NCBI GenBank assembly: GCA_022845895.1
Contig: AP025573.1
Span: forward strand, 592,501 to 656,500
Length of the DNA: 64,000 nucleotides
Reading direction: 5' to 3'
Origin: Lachnospiraceae bacterium
Lineage (GTDB): Bacteria; Bacillota; Clostridia; Lachnospirales; Lachnospiraceae
Under the pieces are notes generated by a model. The model ran no database searches, was not told the origin of the DNA, and saw only the letters and a program-made list of their open reading frames with translations. Made by a program: the position numbers and the translations under genes. Position 1 is the first letter of the stretch. The number at the start of each line of letters is the position of its first letter. Shown here piece by piece: positions 11,272 through 18,933 of the stretch.

Positions 11272-12951
11272 ATGAAAAAGGCAATGAAACAATCTACATT
11301 AATATTGATTTTGAATGCGGTTACCGGAGCGGCTCTTTTATTTATGGTCTTCTCACTTTTCGCATACAGCAATATCAACAGCAGAATTAATAAGGCAAAT
11401 GCGGACCGGTTCGAGCTGACCTACAATGCAAATCGTTTCATGAACGGCTCCTCATATCTGACCAATGAAGTAAGGGCGTATGCGGCTACGGCTGACCAGG
11501 AACATTATGACAATTATTGGAATGAAATTAATGAGCTGAAGAACCGGGATATTGGTGTTGCTAATCTGAAGAAAATAGGAATTACAGGAGGGGAGCAAAA
11601 GCTGATTGATGAAATGTCGCAGCTTTCCAATACACTCGTGCCTCTGGAAGAGGAAGCGATGGATAATGTAATGGAGGGGGACCGGGAAGCGGCTGTCCAA
11701 TATGTATATGGCGAAGAATACTCGTCCTCGATAGCAAAGATCAATGAGCTGAAGTCGACTTTCCTAAAGACGCTGGATGAGCGGGCGGTCGAGGAAGTGA
11801 ACGGGCTGATAGGAACGTCCAAGATAATTCTGGTCTGCCTGATTCTATCGGTTGTACTTATCGCTGTCATGCAGGTACTTACAAGCTATTTTACAAGAAA
11901 GCGGATTATCAGGCCTATTGTAGAGATCCAGAATGAGATGGGAGAGATTGCGAACGGAAACCTGTCCGATGAATTTGCGCTGGAAGCGGATACATCAGAG
12001 CTTGGAAGGCTTACGGAAGCGATACATACGACGAAGCGGGAGCTGAAAAAATATATCAGCGATATTGACGCCAAGCTTGCTCAGATGGCAAAGGGCAATA
12101 TGAATCTGGAAATCGGCGATGACTACCGGGGTGAATTTCTACCGATACAAAGAGCTATGCGCACCATTCTGGAAGCACTCAATCTGGCATTGTCAGAGAT
12201 TAATGAGGCGGCCGACCAGGTAGCAGCCGGATCCGAACAGGTGGCGACAAGCGCTCAGGTGTTGGCAAGTGGTTCTACACAGCAGGCATCCACAGTACAG
12301 ACATTGTCGAACAGTATAGAAGAGCTCGGGGAAAGCCTGAAATCTATGGCATCTAATGCAATAGCAGCGCGCGACTGCTCCGAAAGTGCAGGAAGACAGC
12401 TTGAGGTCAGCAATGGAAAGATGGAAGACCTGTCAGGCTCTATCGTCAAGATTGCAGAGGCTTCCGGCCAGATTAACGGCATTATTAAGATGATAGAAGA
12501 TATTGCGTTCCAGACAAATATTCTGGCATTGAATGCAGCTGTAGAGGCGGCAAGAGCCGGGACAGCCGGCAAGGGTTTTGCTGTCGTGGCCGATGAGGTG
12601 CGTAATCTGGCTGCAAAAAGTTCAGAAGCGGCCCGGAACACGACGGTTCTTATTGAGAATATGCTTGATCAGGTGAAGCAGGGCACAGCCCTGACAAATG
12701 ATACGACGCAGGCGTTGCTCAAAGTCGTGGAAGGGGCGCAGCAGTCGATACAGCTGGTAGAAGAGATCGCTTCTGTATCGAACGGACAGGTGGAGGCGCT
12801 TGACCATGTATTGAATGGCATCCGCGAGATATCTGATGTCGTCGAGTCTAATGCCGCCACAGCGGAAGAATCCGCCGCATCCGCCGAGCAATTGAGCAGC
12901 CAGGCGGCGAATCTGAAGCAGTCCGCCAGCCGATTCAGGCTGCGAGGCTGA
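11272..12951 (+). CDS. methyl-accepting chemotaxis protein
   Basis: This 559-residue chemoreceptor has TM1 at about 9-33, an extracellular four-helix-bundle-type sensor to about 180, TM2 at about 185-207 (IILVCLILSVVLIAVMQV), a HAMP domain at about 210-280 and a cytoplasmic signalling coiled coil. The highly conserved hairpin tip reads IEDIAFQTNILALNAAVEAA. CGGAGG 9 nt upstream decides the start; the open frame extends 65 codons further upstream but without a ribosome-binding site. No che genes lie nearby, so it must feed a chemosensory array encoded elsewhere. A strong terminator follows. Confidence 0.95.
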   Translation: MKKAMKQSTLILILNAVTGAALLFMVFSLFAYSNINSRINKANADRFELTYNANRFMNGSSYLTNEVRAYAATADQEHYDNYWNEINELKNRDIGVANLKKIGITGGEQKLIDEMSQLSNTLVPLEEEAMDNVMEGDREAAVQYVYGEEYSSSIAKINELKSTFLKTLDERAVEEVNGLIGTSKIILVCLILSVVLIAVMQVLTSYFTRKRIIRPIVEIQNEMGEIANGNLSDEFALEADTSELGRLTEAIHTTKRELKKYISDIDAKLAQMAKGNMNLEIGDDYRGEFLPIQRAMRTILEALNLALSEINEAADQVAAGSEQVATSAQVLASGSTQQASTVQTLSNSIEELGESLKSMASNAIAARDCSESAGRQLEVSNGKMEDLSGSIVKIAEASGQINGIIKMIEDIAFQTNILALNAAVEAARAGTAGKGFAVVADEVRNLAAKSSEAARNTTVLIENMLDQVKQGTALTNDTTQALLKVVEGAQQSIQLVEEIASVSNGQVEALDHVLNGIREISDVVESNAATAEESAASAEQLSSQAANLKQSASRFRLRG

Positions 12952-12973
12952 TTGTGAGTACAATCTGAGATGA

Positions 12974-13022
12974 ATACAGGCCCGCTTATCTGAGATAGGA
13001 TACGCGGGCCTGTATACTTTTT
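12974..13022 (+). terminator. terminator after chemoreceptor gene
   Basis: A perfect 12-bp stem (ATACAGGCCCGC with GCGGGCCTGTAT) encloses an 18-nt loop and is followed by ACTTTTTATT. Confidence 0.88.
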
Positions 13023-13132
13023 ATTACGTCTATTGGACTACTGAGGTTCGATAAGGTATAATAGTGCATAGTGACATAAGCTTTCCACTATGAGAAAGTA
13101 CAGCGGATGCAGACGAGAGGTGTGAGATAAGA

Positions 13133-13885
13133 ATGGACGCCATAGAAAGAAATATATATGCTCTCATTTGCAGCCATGAGGGAATAAGAGCAAAGAATAT
13201 TGCTAGAATATCAGGGGAATCGAGAAAGACAATCAACCATTACCTATATGGCTCTCCTTATATTAAGGAGCTCTGCTACCAGGATAAAGCTTACCGGTGG
13301 CACGGACTGATCCGCCAGAACGTGCCCCATTATGGCATAGAAGATTTCTGCGGGTATTATAGCTGGGCCGGGGAGTTTCTGGACATAGATTATGAAGAGT
13401 TCCTGGAAAGATTAAAGAAGGGCTGCAGACACATTGGACGGAATCTGAATGACACGAGGGGGCTGTTTCATTCATTTGAAGATACATACAGTACCATGCA
13501 GAATATGTTCGGCGGCCTGATAGAAGATGGAGTGGAACGTTCAATATGGGACAGGTGGGAAATCCTGTTTGAACTTCGTATAAAACGGTCCAGGAGCATA
13601 CGCATATATGCAGATGTCATCCTCGTGACTGATGATAAGGTATTTTCGCTTGAATTTAAGATGAAAGATGTAATTTCAATCGAGGAGCTTGAGCAGGCAG
13701 CTAAATACAGTGAATATCTGGAAGTGCTGTTCGGGCCGCGGTATGATGTGATACCGGCCCTTGTCCTGACGGCAGGCGCGAATATATATGAAGATGGCCA
13801 GCTGGCGGATACTTCTGCGATGGTGCCCGTATGCTCCGGTGACCGGCTGCACTGTCTGATTAAAGACTACTGTGGCATACTATAA
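13133..13885 (+). CDS. winged-helix plus PD-(D/E)XK nuclease-like protein
   Basis: This 250-residue protein has an N-terminal DNA-binding-like segment (residues about 1-60, 'IRAKNIARISGESRKTINHYLYG') and a C-terminal half that resembles the PD-(D/E)XK nuclease fold. Asp161 lies in 'IYADVILVTDD', followed by Glu174 and Lys176 in 'FSLEFKMK', i.e. strand-D-strand-ExK, then a helix with 'ELEQAAKYSEYLE'. A similar core occurs at the N-terminus of DUF2075-type and related proteins. The gene stands alone. It may be a regulator, a restriction-like enzyme or a defence factor. The fold assignment is by eye, and no function is claimed. Confidence 0.6.
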   Translation: MDAIERNIYALICSHEGIRAKNIARISGESRKTINHYLYGSPYIKELCYQDKAYRWHGLIRQNVPHYGIEDFCGYYSWAGEFLDIDYEEFLERLKKGCRHIGRNLNDTRGLFHSFEDTYSTMQNMFGGLIEDGVERSIWDRWEILFELRIKRSRSIRIYADVILVTDDKVFSLEFKMKDVISIEELEQAAKYSEYLEVLFGPRYDVIPALVLTAGANIYEDGQLADTSAMVPVCSGDRLHCLIKDYCGIL

Positions 13886-14012
13886 GGCTGGTATGATACG
13901 ATATTAACAGTAATTAATGCCTCGCGTGATAAGCGGACAAAATCTGGCAGGAATTATCGGGAGGCCGGTCAGAAGATTTGGTACTATAGCAGTGCAGAGA
14001 GGAGAAAGAGTG

Positions 14013-14870
14013 ATGAATTGGATAGACAGTCTCGGTGATGCAATCAGTTATATCGAAGATAATCTTACGGAAGAGCTAACGATGGAGGATATTGCACGTA
14101 CAGCCAATATTTCCAGCTTTTATTTCCAGAAGTCATTTGGCCTTCTCTGTGGGTTTACAGTCGGCGAATATATCAGGAAACGCCGTCTTGCGTGTGCGGG
14201 AAGCGACGTTGCTGCCACAAGCGAAAAGATTATTGACATTGCGTTGAAGTATGGCTATGATTCTCCGGACAGCTTTACGAAAGCGTTTACCCGTTTTCAC
14301 GGTTCGACCCCGTCTGCGGTAAGAAAGAGCGGTGCTATGATAAGGTCATTTGCCCCGCTGAAACTCAAATTTTCATTGGAAGGCGGTACGATTATGGATT
14401 ACAAGATTGTAGAAAAAGAAGCATTCACGATTTTGGGAAATGCCAGAACATTCAGCTACGAGAAAGCAGTGGAGAAGATTCCGGCGTTCTGGACAGAGCA
14501 TTACGAAACAGGAAAAGGGGAAAAGATATGCGGAAAATACGGCGTGAATATCGACGAAAGTATGGGATCAGACGAATTTGAATATCTGATTGCTGACGAC
14601 TGTGAGGCGGACGCCGATGTACCGGAAGGGCTCTGTAAGGTGACCATTCCGAAGTTTACATGGGCAGTATTCCCGAGCAAGGGCGCCATGCCCCAGGCGT
14701 TACAGGAGGTTACGAAGAAGATTTTTTCCGAGTGGCTTCCAAACTGTAAAGAGTATGATATTGCAGCAGGGTACAGTATCGAGATGTATACGGATATCCG
14801 GGACTATGCCAAAGGAAATCAGGATGAAAATTACTACAGTGAAGTGTGGATACCGGTAAAGACAAAATAA
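14013..14870 (+). CDS. AraC-family regulator with GyrI-like effector domain
   Basis: This 285-residue regulator has two AraC helix-turn-helix motifs (residues about 10-105, including 'TMEDIARTANISSFYFQKSF' and 'IIDIALKYGYDSPDSFTKAF') joined to a C-terminal GyrI-like small-molecule-binding domain from about residue 127. It matches the Rob/SoxS-like architecture used to sense amphipathic or drug-like compounds. The ATG at 14013 is preceded by GAGAGGAGAAAGAG; the frame is open upstream but without a better start. It is monocistronic, ended by the hairpin at 14910. Its targets are not evident from neighbours. Confidence 0.9.
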   Translation: MNWIDSLGDAISYIEDNLTEELTMEDIARTANISSFYFQKSFGLLCGFTVGEYIRKRRLACAGSDVAATSEKIIDIALKYGYDSPDSFTKAFTRFHGSTPSAVRKSGAMIRSFAPLKLKFSLEGGTIMDYKIVEKEAFTILGNARTFSYEKAVEKIPAFWTEHYETGKGEKICGKYGVNIDESMGSDEFEYLIADDCEADADVPEGLCKVTIPKFTWAVFPSKGAMPQALQEVTKKIFSEWLPNCKEYDIAAGYSIEMYTDIRDYAKGNQDENYYSEVWIPVKTK

Positions 14871-14909
14871 TACCATAATGGCTCCTGGTAATCTGAGGAT
14901 GGATATAAT

Positions 14910-14947
14910 ACCGGGGATATCTAAGAAGATGTCCCCGGTCTTTATAT
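14910..14947 (+). terminator. terminator after AraC-family gene
   Basis: An 8-bp stem ACCGGGGA/TCCCCGGT, with extra A-T pairs possible inside the loop, is followed by CTTTATATTA. Confidence 0.75.
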
Positions 14948-14969
14948 TAGCCTTATTTTAGGAAGAGGT

Positions 14970-15104
14970 ATGGAAGGAGACGATGAGTTTCAAGAGCCTT
15001 CTGTTGCCAGATCTATAATCGGCATATTATTTATGGCCATTATCATCGCTGTCATTGTAATTGGAATCATAGTAGCAGCATTTGGAACTTGGGGGAAGAT
15101 ATGA
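14970..15104 (+). CDS. small single-pass membrane protein, 44 aa
   Basis: The product has an acidic N-terminus (MEGDDEFQEPS) and one membrane helix (SIIGILFMAIIIAVIVIGII), then a short basic end. Its stop overlaps the ATG of the next gene (ATGA), so the two are translationally coupled. Xre regulators of the next gene's type often sit beside a small membrane protein. The upstream AGGAAGAGGT may serve as ribosome-binding site. It could be what is left of a longer DUF2178-like partner. Confidence 0.45.
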   Translation: MEGDDEFQEPSVARSIIGILFMAIIIAVIVIGIIVAAFGTWGKI

Positions 15105-15238
15105 AAAACCATATAAAGAAGCTAAGAAAGGCAAAAGCGATTGAAAATGACAAATACAATCCTACGTTGGAATCAGCGATAAAGCTTGCAAAGCTGCTTG
15201 ATACGACTGAGGAAGAACTGTTTATGCCAGATACATAG
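15101..15238 (+). pseudogene. Xre regulator with deleted recognition helix
   Basis: The frame encodes 45 residues: MKNHIKKLRKAKA joined directly to IENDKYNPTLESAIKLAKLL and DTTEEELF. Typical short Xre regulators of this class (about 65-70 aa) begin with the same two blocks, separated by about 20 residues that contain helices 2 and 3, 'Q-LA---GVSRQTI'. Those residues, including the DNA-reading helix, are missing here while the frame is kept. As written the protein should not bind DNA as a normal HTH. It starts inside the stop of the small membrane protein gene. Confidence 0.7.
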
Positions 15239-15338
15239 AGAGCTCTTCTGAACAGCATAATAAGAGCAGTTGTATTCAATAAGAGAAGATGCTAGAATTA
15301 ACATAGCTGGGACGGTATATATTATAAAGGAGGCTGCT

Positions 15339-15479
15339 ATGGATAAATTCAAATGTAATGGAGCGGAAGCAGGCATAGTGTTAGGGTTCTTCGCGGCACT
15401 ATTATTTGATAACACGTTGCTTATACTATTAGGTATTATCATAGGTTCTCTATATGACAAAAGGGGCAAATTAATTTAA
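15339..15479 (+). CDS. small membrane protein, 46 aa
   Basis: This is a short hydrophobic protein: a polar N-terminus 'MDKFKCNGAEAG', then two short membrane segments (IVLGFFAALLF and LLILLGIIIGSL), ending 'YDKRGKLI'. AAAGGAGGC about 7 nt upstream of the ATG is a strong ribosome-binding site and the main reason to call it. I recognise no family. It lies just before the tRNA cluster. Confidence 0.5.
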   Translation: MDKFKCNGAEAGIVLGFFAALLFDNTLLILLGIIIGSLYDKRGKLI

Positions 15480-15496
15480 AAAATATTCAAAAGGTC

Positions 15497-15528
15497 TTGC
15501 ATTTGAGCCGGGTATATGATATTATAAT
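15497..15528 (+). promoter_or_regulatory. probable promoter of tRNA cluster
   Basis: TTGCAT at 15497-15502 and TATTAT at 15520-15525 have a 17-bp spacer; a TATAAT overlaps at 15523-15528. It lies about 45 bp before tRNA-Glu, and its -35 resembles that proposed for tRNA-Asn. Confidence 0.5.
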
Positions 15529-15570
15529 TTTCGGTCACTCCATGAGACAGGCCGTATATATCAGCAATCT

Positions 15571-15642
15571 GGCCCCGTGGTCAAGCGGTTAAGACATCGC
15601 CCTTTCACGGCGGTAACACGGGTTCGATTCCCGTCGGGGTCA
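15571..15642 (+). tRNA. tRNA-Glu (TTC)
   Basis: The acceptor stem is GGCCCCG/CGGGGTC, the anticodon loop is CTTTCAC with anticodon TTC, the T-loop is TTCGATT, and the discriminator is A. It is first of six tRNA genes in one cluster. Confidence 0.95.
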
Positions 15643-15651
15643 TTGAGGTGT

Positions 15652-15724
15652 GCCGTTGTGGCTCAATTGGCAGAGCAGCTGATTTGTAATCAGCAGGTTA
15701 CCGGTTCAAGTCCGGTCAACGGCT
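15652..15724 (+). tRNA. tRNA-Thr (TGT)
   Basis: The acceptor stem is GCCGTTG/CAACGGC, the anticodon loop is TTTGTAA with anticodon TGT, and the discriminator is T. A small hairpin (AGTCC...GGACT followed by TTTTT) lies right after it at 15726-15746 and may act in processing or partial termination. Confidence 0.95.
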
Positions 15725-15751
15725 TAGTCCTATAAGGGACTTTTTAAGTTT

Positions 15752-15825
15752 GGACCCTTAGCTCAGCTGGTTAGAGCAATCGGCTCATAACCGATCGGTC
15801 CTGGGTTCGAGTCCCCGAGGGTCCA
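15752..15825 (+). tRNA. tRNA-Met (CAT), elongator type
   Basis: The acceptor stem is GGACCCT/AGGGTCC, and the anticodon loop is CTCATAA with anticodon CAT. The first acceptor pair is a normal G-C, which argues against the initiator tRNA. A tRNA-Ile with modified CAT anticodon cannot be fully excluded by eye. Confidence 0.9.
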
Positions 15826-15928
15826 TTGCAGCGTCACAGCACTCAATCCGGAAGTATCTGGATAAGTGCTGCGGCTTGCTTTTTTCAAAAGGCTTCTTTT
15901 GAAGCGGTGTAGTTCATAGCATTTATAA

Positions 15929-16002
15929 GGCCCAGTGGCTCAGTTGGTTAGAGCGCCGCCCTGTCACGGCGGAGGTCGAGAGTTCGAGTCTCTTCTGGGT
16001 CG
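15929..16002 (+). tRNA. tRNA-Asp (GTC)
   Basis: The acceptor stem is GGCCCAG/CTGGGTC, the anticodon loop is CTGTCAC with anticodon GTC, and the discriminator is G. The ~100-bp gap before it includes an imperfect GCAGCG/CGGC hairpin but no gene. Confidence 0.95.
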
Positions 16003-16009
16003 TTTATAT

Positions 16010-16082
16010 GGGATCTTAGCTCAGCTGGGAGAGCATCTGCCTTACAAGCAGAGGGTCATAGGTTCGAGCCCTATAGGTCCCA
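16010..16082 (+). tRNA. tRNA-Val (TAC)
   Basis: The acceptor stem is GGGATCT/AGGTCCC (one T-G pair), the anticodon loop is CTTACAA with anticodon TAC, and the discriminator is A. It follows tRNA-Asp by 7 bp. Confidence 0.95.
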
Positions 16083-16186
16083 TTTTGCAGTAGATATGTA
16101 CTGCAAAGTTCTAATTATATGTCTGCATAATGTGATGCGGTGCTATGCACCGATGCACACGGCCCTCAGGGGCTGGCGCAGGAAAT

Positions 16187-16272
16187 GCCGCAGTGGCGGA
16201 ACTGGCAGACGCACAGGACTTAAAATCCTGCGGGACTAATCTCCCGTACCGGTTCGATTCCGGTCTGCGGCA
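16187..16272 (+). tRNA. tRNA-Leu (TAA)
   Basis: This 86-nt class II tRNA has acceptor stem GCCGCAG/CTGCGGC, an anticodon loop ACTTAAAA with anticodon TAA, a long variable arm (CGGGACTAATCTCCCG) and discriminator A. It is the last tRNA of the cluster. Confidence 0.95.
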
Positions 16273-16279
16273 TTGTAAA

Positions 16280-16306
16280 ACCGACGTGTTTACGTCGGTA
16301 TTTTGT
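16280..16306 (+). terminator. terminator of tRNA cluster
   Basis: An 8-bp stem ACCGACGT/ACGTCGGT with a GTTT loop is followed by ATTTTGTTTTC. Confidence 0.85.
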
Positions 16307-16368
16307 TTTCATGTAATATTTCGTGTTGCATCAGTATTATTCGCTGATGGTTTTTTTAGTGCTTATAA

Positions 16369-16650
16369 TTAGGCGGTTAAATTGGATTTTAAGGGGGATT
16401 TGACAAGCTTAAAGAGGAGCCTGCGGTTCCCTTTGTTCCAACAGCTTGAGATGGCTGTGTGAATGCAGTGCTCAACGTTATCCCTTGATGTGCCGAAGTG
16501 GCTTGCGACATCCACGTATAGCGACTTGTAGACAGAGAGCAGATAGTCTTCGCTAGCCAGACAGAGCTGCAGAGCGTAGAGGAGGAAGTGGAACCCTCTA
16601 AGATTAGAGCGTATCCCGAGTTTTAGCAACAAAAGTCTTACCTTGTTCAT
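16369..16650 (-). CDS. stand-alone Spo0A C-terminal-like DNA-binding protein
   Basis: The 93-residue product resembles the Spo0A effector domain: 'LLLKLGIRSNLRGFHFLLYAL' matches the first helices, 'YKSLYVDVASHFGTSRDNVEHCI' matches the recognition region (in Spo0A roughly LYPDIAKKFNTTASRVERAI), and 'HTAISSCWNKGN' matches the helix after it. There is no receiver domain and no room for one upstream. Spo0A binds 0A boxes to start sporulation. A receiver-less paralogue could bind related sites without phosphorylation control. It faces the end of the tRNA cluster. Confidence 0.8.
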   Translation of the reverse strand: MNKVRLLLLKLGIRSNLRGFHFLLYALQLCLASEDYLLSVYKSLYVDVASHFGTSRDNVEHCIHTAISSCWNKGNRRLLFKLVKSPLKSNLTA

Positions 16651-16900
16651 GTCATCTCCTTTTGACCTTACATCTTGATCTTATACAAAACGATGCCAAA
16701 AAGAGATAGGCAGATACAAACAGATTAAAAATATATAAAAACGACATAAATCGACGATAACAGAAATGTCACATTGCTGACATTCAAGATATACTTTCCT
16801 GATATTAATGATATAATGTGAATATGAAGATTAGAAATTTTTAAGTGGTAAGTCGGATAGAGGAAACGGAAAACAGTTATAATAACGGAGGATTCAGTAT

Positions 16901-17359
16901 ATGAAGCATTTCTTTGAAGCACTGGCAAGTGAAGAAAAACATAAAGCACTGCCCGAAGAGTTTGATTATTTCGGAAAACTAATCGGCAGTTGGAACATAG
17001 ACTATGTAGACAACAGCGATTCCAGTGTCATAAAAGGCGAGTGGCATTTTTCGTGGATTCTTGAAGGAATGGCGATACAGGATGTTATTGTCCTGCCTGG
17101 ATTTGAGTACGGAACAACGCTTCGTGTCTACAACCCTGGGACATGCGCTTGGGATGTGGCATATGGCTATACAGGAAAGATTATGCGGTTTGAAGCAAGA
17201 AAGCAAGGCGATAAGATAGTTCTTACAAACATGGAGGATGAAAGAAGAAAGTGGGTTTTCGTTGAAATTGCAGACGATCATTTTCACTGGCAGGATGTGA
17301 CTGTAGAAGAGGATGGCAAGTGGCATGCTGATTTTGATCTATATGCCGAGCGTGCCTGA
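16901..17359 (+). CDS. DUF1579-like lipocalin-type protein
   Basis: The 152-residue product has 'FDYFGKLIGSWNIDYV' near the N-terminus, then alternating strands with 'GEWHFSWILEGMAIQDVIVLPG', resembling DUF1579 and related small beta-barrel proteins. There is no signal peptide. ACGGAGG upstream supports the start. Function is unknown. Another small cytoplasmic protein follows 70 bp later, perhaps on the same transcript. Confidence 0.65.
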   Translation: MKHFFEALASEEKHKALPEEFDYFGKLIGSWNIDYVDNSDSSVIKGEWHFSWILEGMAIQDVIVLPGFEYGTTLRVYNPGTCAWDVAYGYTGKIMRFEARKQGDKIVLTNMEDERRKWVFVEIADDHFHWQDVTVEEDGKWHADFDLYAERA

Positions 17360-17429
17360 TGGTTGTATTGGCTTCTTCTTATGAGATGAATACGTACTTG
17401 CTTATCAGAAATTAAGGGAGGATATGTTA

Positions 17430-17915
17430 ATGGCAAAAGAAAAGGGTTCATTCAAAGATTTTCTGTCGGCAGTTGCACCAGAGTATCAAGCATTTGTCGA
17501 AAAACTTAATAACAAACTTATGGAACAAGGCTGTGACCTTGTAATCAAGGAAGCAAAAAGCGGTTACACTGCTTCATACAGACTAGAAAATAAAACGGTA
17601 ATGAACTGGGTATTTAGAAAGTCGGGTGTTTTGGCAAGGATTTATGGTGACAATGCCAGGAAGTATGAGGATATCATCGCTTCTCTGCCTGCTGATATGC
17701 AAAAGAAAATGACTGCTTCTCGTGACTGCAAGAGACTTATCGATCCTATGGCCTGCAGCGATACATGCGTGAAAGGTTTTGTCTATGATTTGAATGGCAA
17801 TACGTATAAAAAATGCCGTAATGACGGAATGTTCTTCCTCCTGACTGATGAATCAGCGGAGCATATAGCTGATTTGGTCTGTGCGGAGGTTGCTGTTCGT
17901 AAGTCGGCTCCATAG
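17430..17915 (+). CDS. hypothetical protein with conserved-looking cysteines
   Basis: This 161-residue soluble protein's N-terminal half reads like a small substrate-binding fold ('AFVEKLNNKLMEQGCDLVIKE'). The C-terminal half has 'DPMACSDTCVKGFVYDLNG' and 'YKKCRNDGMFFLL', giving several Cys in a short space. I do not recognise a family. GGGAGG lies 8 nt before the ATG at 17430 and only 2 nt before the ATG at 17424, so the later start is preferred. It precedes the convergent TetR gene. Confidence 0.55.
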   Translation: MAKEKGSFKDFLSAVAPEYQAFVEKLNNKLMEQGCDLVIKEAKSGYTASYRLENKTVMNWVFRKSGVLARIYGDNARKYEDIIASLPADMQKKMTASRDCKRLIDPMACSDTCVKGFVYDLNGNTYKKCRNDGMFFLLTDESAEHIADLVCAEVAVRKSAP

Positions 17916-17996
17916 CGAAAGCCTTATAACCTCTTGCATCAGTGCTTGTGACGATTAGGCAGCTCGCTTCAGGTCAAGGGAATTAGGTAAAATGCT

Positions 17997-18653
17997 TCAC
18001 CTCGTGTACATCCCTACCGTATACACGATCATATCCAGCAGCCTCTCATTCAATGCCTTCTCATCCATCTGCGGGTTCTGTAATTTCTGTTCCAGCAATC
18101 CTTTCAGGCAGTTCACGATTATATCATTGACCAGTTCCAGATTATCCTCTGTGACACTGGTCTTTTCTTTTGTCATAGGTTCCAGTAGGCGGAGGCATCG
18201 TTCTGTGATATTTCTGCCATAAAACATGCTCTCGATTTCCGTGGAATATTCTTCTTTCTCTTCCGGAAACAGCTCATAATAGAGCTTGATGACATCAGTA
18301 AGATCTTCACTGTGCTTCCCAAAGAAGAAATTATAGAAGATCTGGGGCTGCGCAAATACAGTCTCTCCAAAAAAGGACCAGATTGCAAGAAAGTTCTCCG
18401 GGTAGGATACATTTTTGAGGCTCTGTCTGGCCAGAGCCTTGCTGTACCGTTCAAAATACTTCAGAGAGGCGAGCATGACAAGCTGATCCACGTCTTTGAA
18501 GTACAGGTATATAGTTGAATTGTGGAATCCTGCTTTTGCGGCAATCTTCCGTACAGATACCTGATCCGGTCCCTCTGTGTCAATGAGCTCCTGAGCAGCC
18601 TCTATAAAACAGACGGCATTAAGCCGCCTGGTAGTATCTTTCATAAAATCCAT
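17997..18653 (-). CDS. TetR-family regulator of the first Grd operon
   Basis: The 218-residue product has an N-terminal TetR HTH (residues about 10-56, 'VSVRKIAAKAGFHNSTIYLYF') and an all-helical C-terminal ligand domain. It is divergent from the Grd-BCCT operon across 280 bp containing two palindromes that fit TetR operators, one lying between the -35 and -10 of the operon promoter. That strongly suggests it represses the operon until the substrate or a product binds. GAGGATGG stands upstream of the start. The ligand is unknown; a quaternary amine is the natural guess from the BCCT gene. Confidence 0.88.
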   Translation of the reverse strand: MDFMKDTTRRLNAVCFIEAAQELIDTEGPDQVSVRKIAAKAGFHNSTIYLYFKDVDQLVMLASLKYFERYSKALARQSLKNVSYPENFLAIWSFFGETVFAQPQIFYNFFFGKHSEDLTDVIKLYYELFPEEKEEYSTEIESMFYGRNITERCLRLLEPMTKEKTSVTEDNLELVNDIIVNCLKGLLEQKLQNPQMDEKALNERLLDMIVYTVGMYTR

Positions 18654-18718
18654 GATTCCATCCTCTTTATATATGAATTATCGTGTCTGTCGTATGATTT
18701 ATCTTGTCAATTGTTCAC

Positions 18719-18747
18719 AGTATATCATGAAGGTTTGTGAAAAACAA
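18719..18747 (-). promoter_or_regulatory. possible promoter of tetR gene
   Basis: Read on the minus strand, TTGTTT (18747-18742) and TATACT (18724-18719) are separated by 17 bp and precede the TetR start by about 65 bp. It does not overlap the two palindromic operators, so strong autorepression is not obvious. Confidence 0.45.
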
Positions 18748-18801
18748 CTATAGAAATTATATATAAGTAACAACATTTTGTGAAAAAACAAACAATCTCT
18801 A

Positions 18802-18830
18802 TTGACAATAAGCGCGCTTATAGATATACT
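18802..18830 (+). promoter_or_regulatory. sigma-A promoter of first Grd operon
   Basis: TTGACA (18802-18807) and TATACT (18825-18830) have a 17-bp spacer, a near-consensus promoter about 100 bp before the Grd genes. The spacer is occupied by operator 1, so a bound repressor would block polymerase. Confidence 0.85.
18808..18821. promoter_or_regulatory. operator 1, 14-bp palindrome
   Basis: The perfect palindrome ATAAGCGCGCTTAT fills most of the -35/-10 spacer of the Grd promoter. It shares its core with operator 2, centred 41 bp downstream, i.e. about four helix turns. This is the size and placement expected for TetR-family repressor sites. Confidence 0.85.
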
Positions 18831-18844
18831 GATTATACAAAATG

Positions 18845-18866
18845 ATGAATAAGCGCGCTTATTCAT
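18845..18866. promoter_or_regulatory. operator 2, 22-bp palindrome
   Basis: This is a perfect 22-bp inverted repeat; each half reads ATGAATAAGCG. It has the same AATAAGCGCGCTTAT-like core as operator 1 but is longer. It begins about 15 bp after the -10, so it covers the start of transcription. It is probably the high-affinity site of the divergent TetR protein. Confidence 0.87.
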
Positions 18867-18933
18867 TGGATAACTTGTAGGAAACATATATAGAGAAATG
18901 CTATAAGCATGTCTCTGAACAAGGAGGGAAAAT

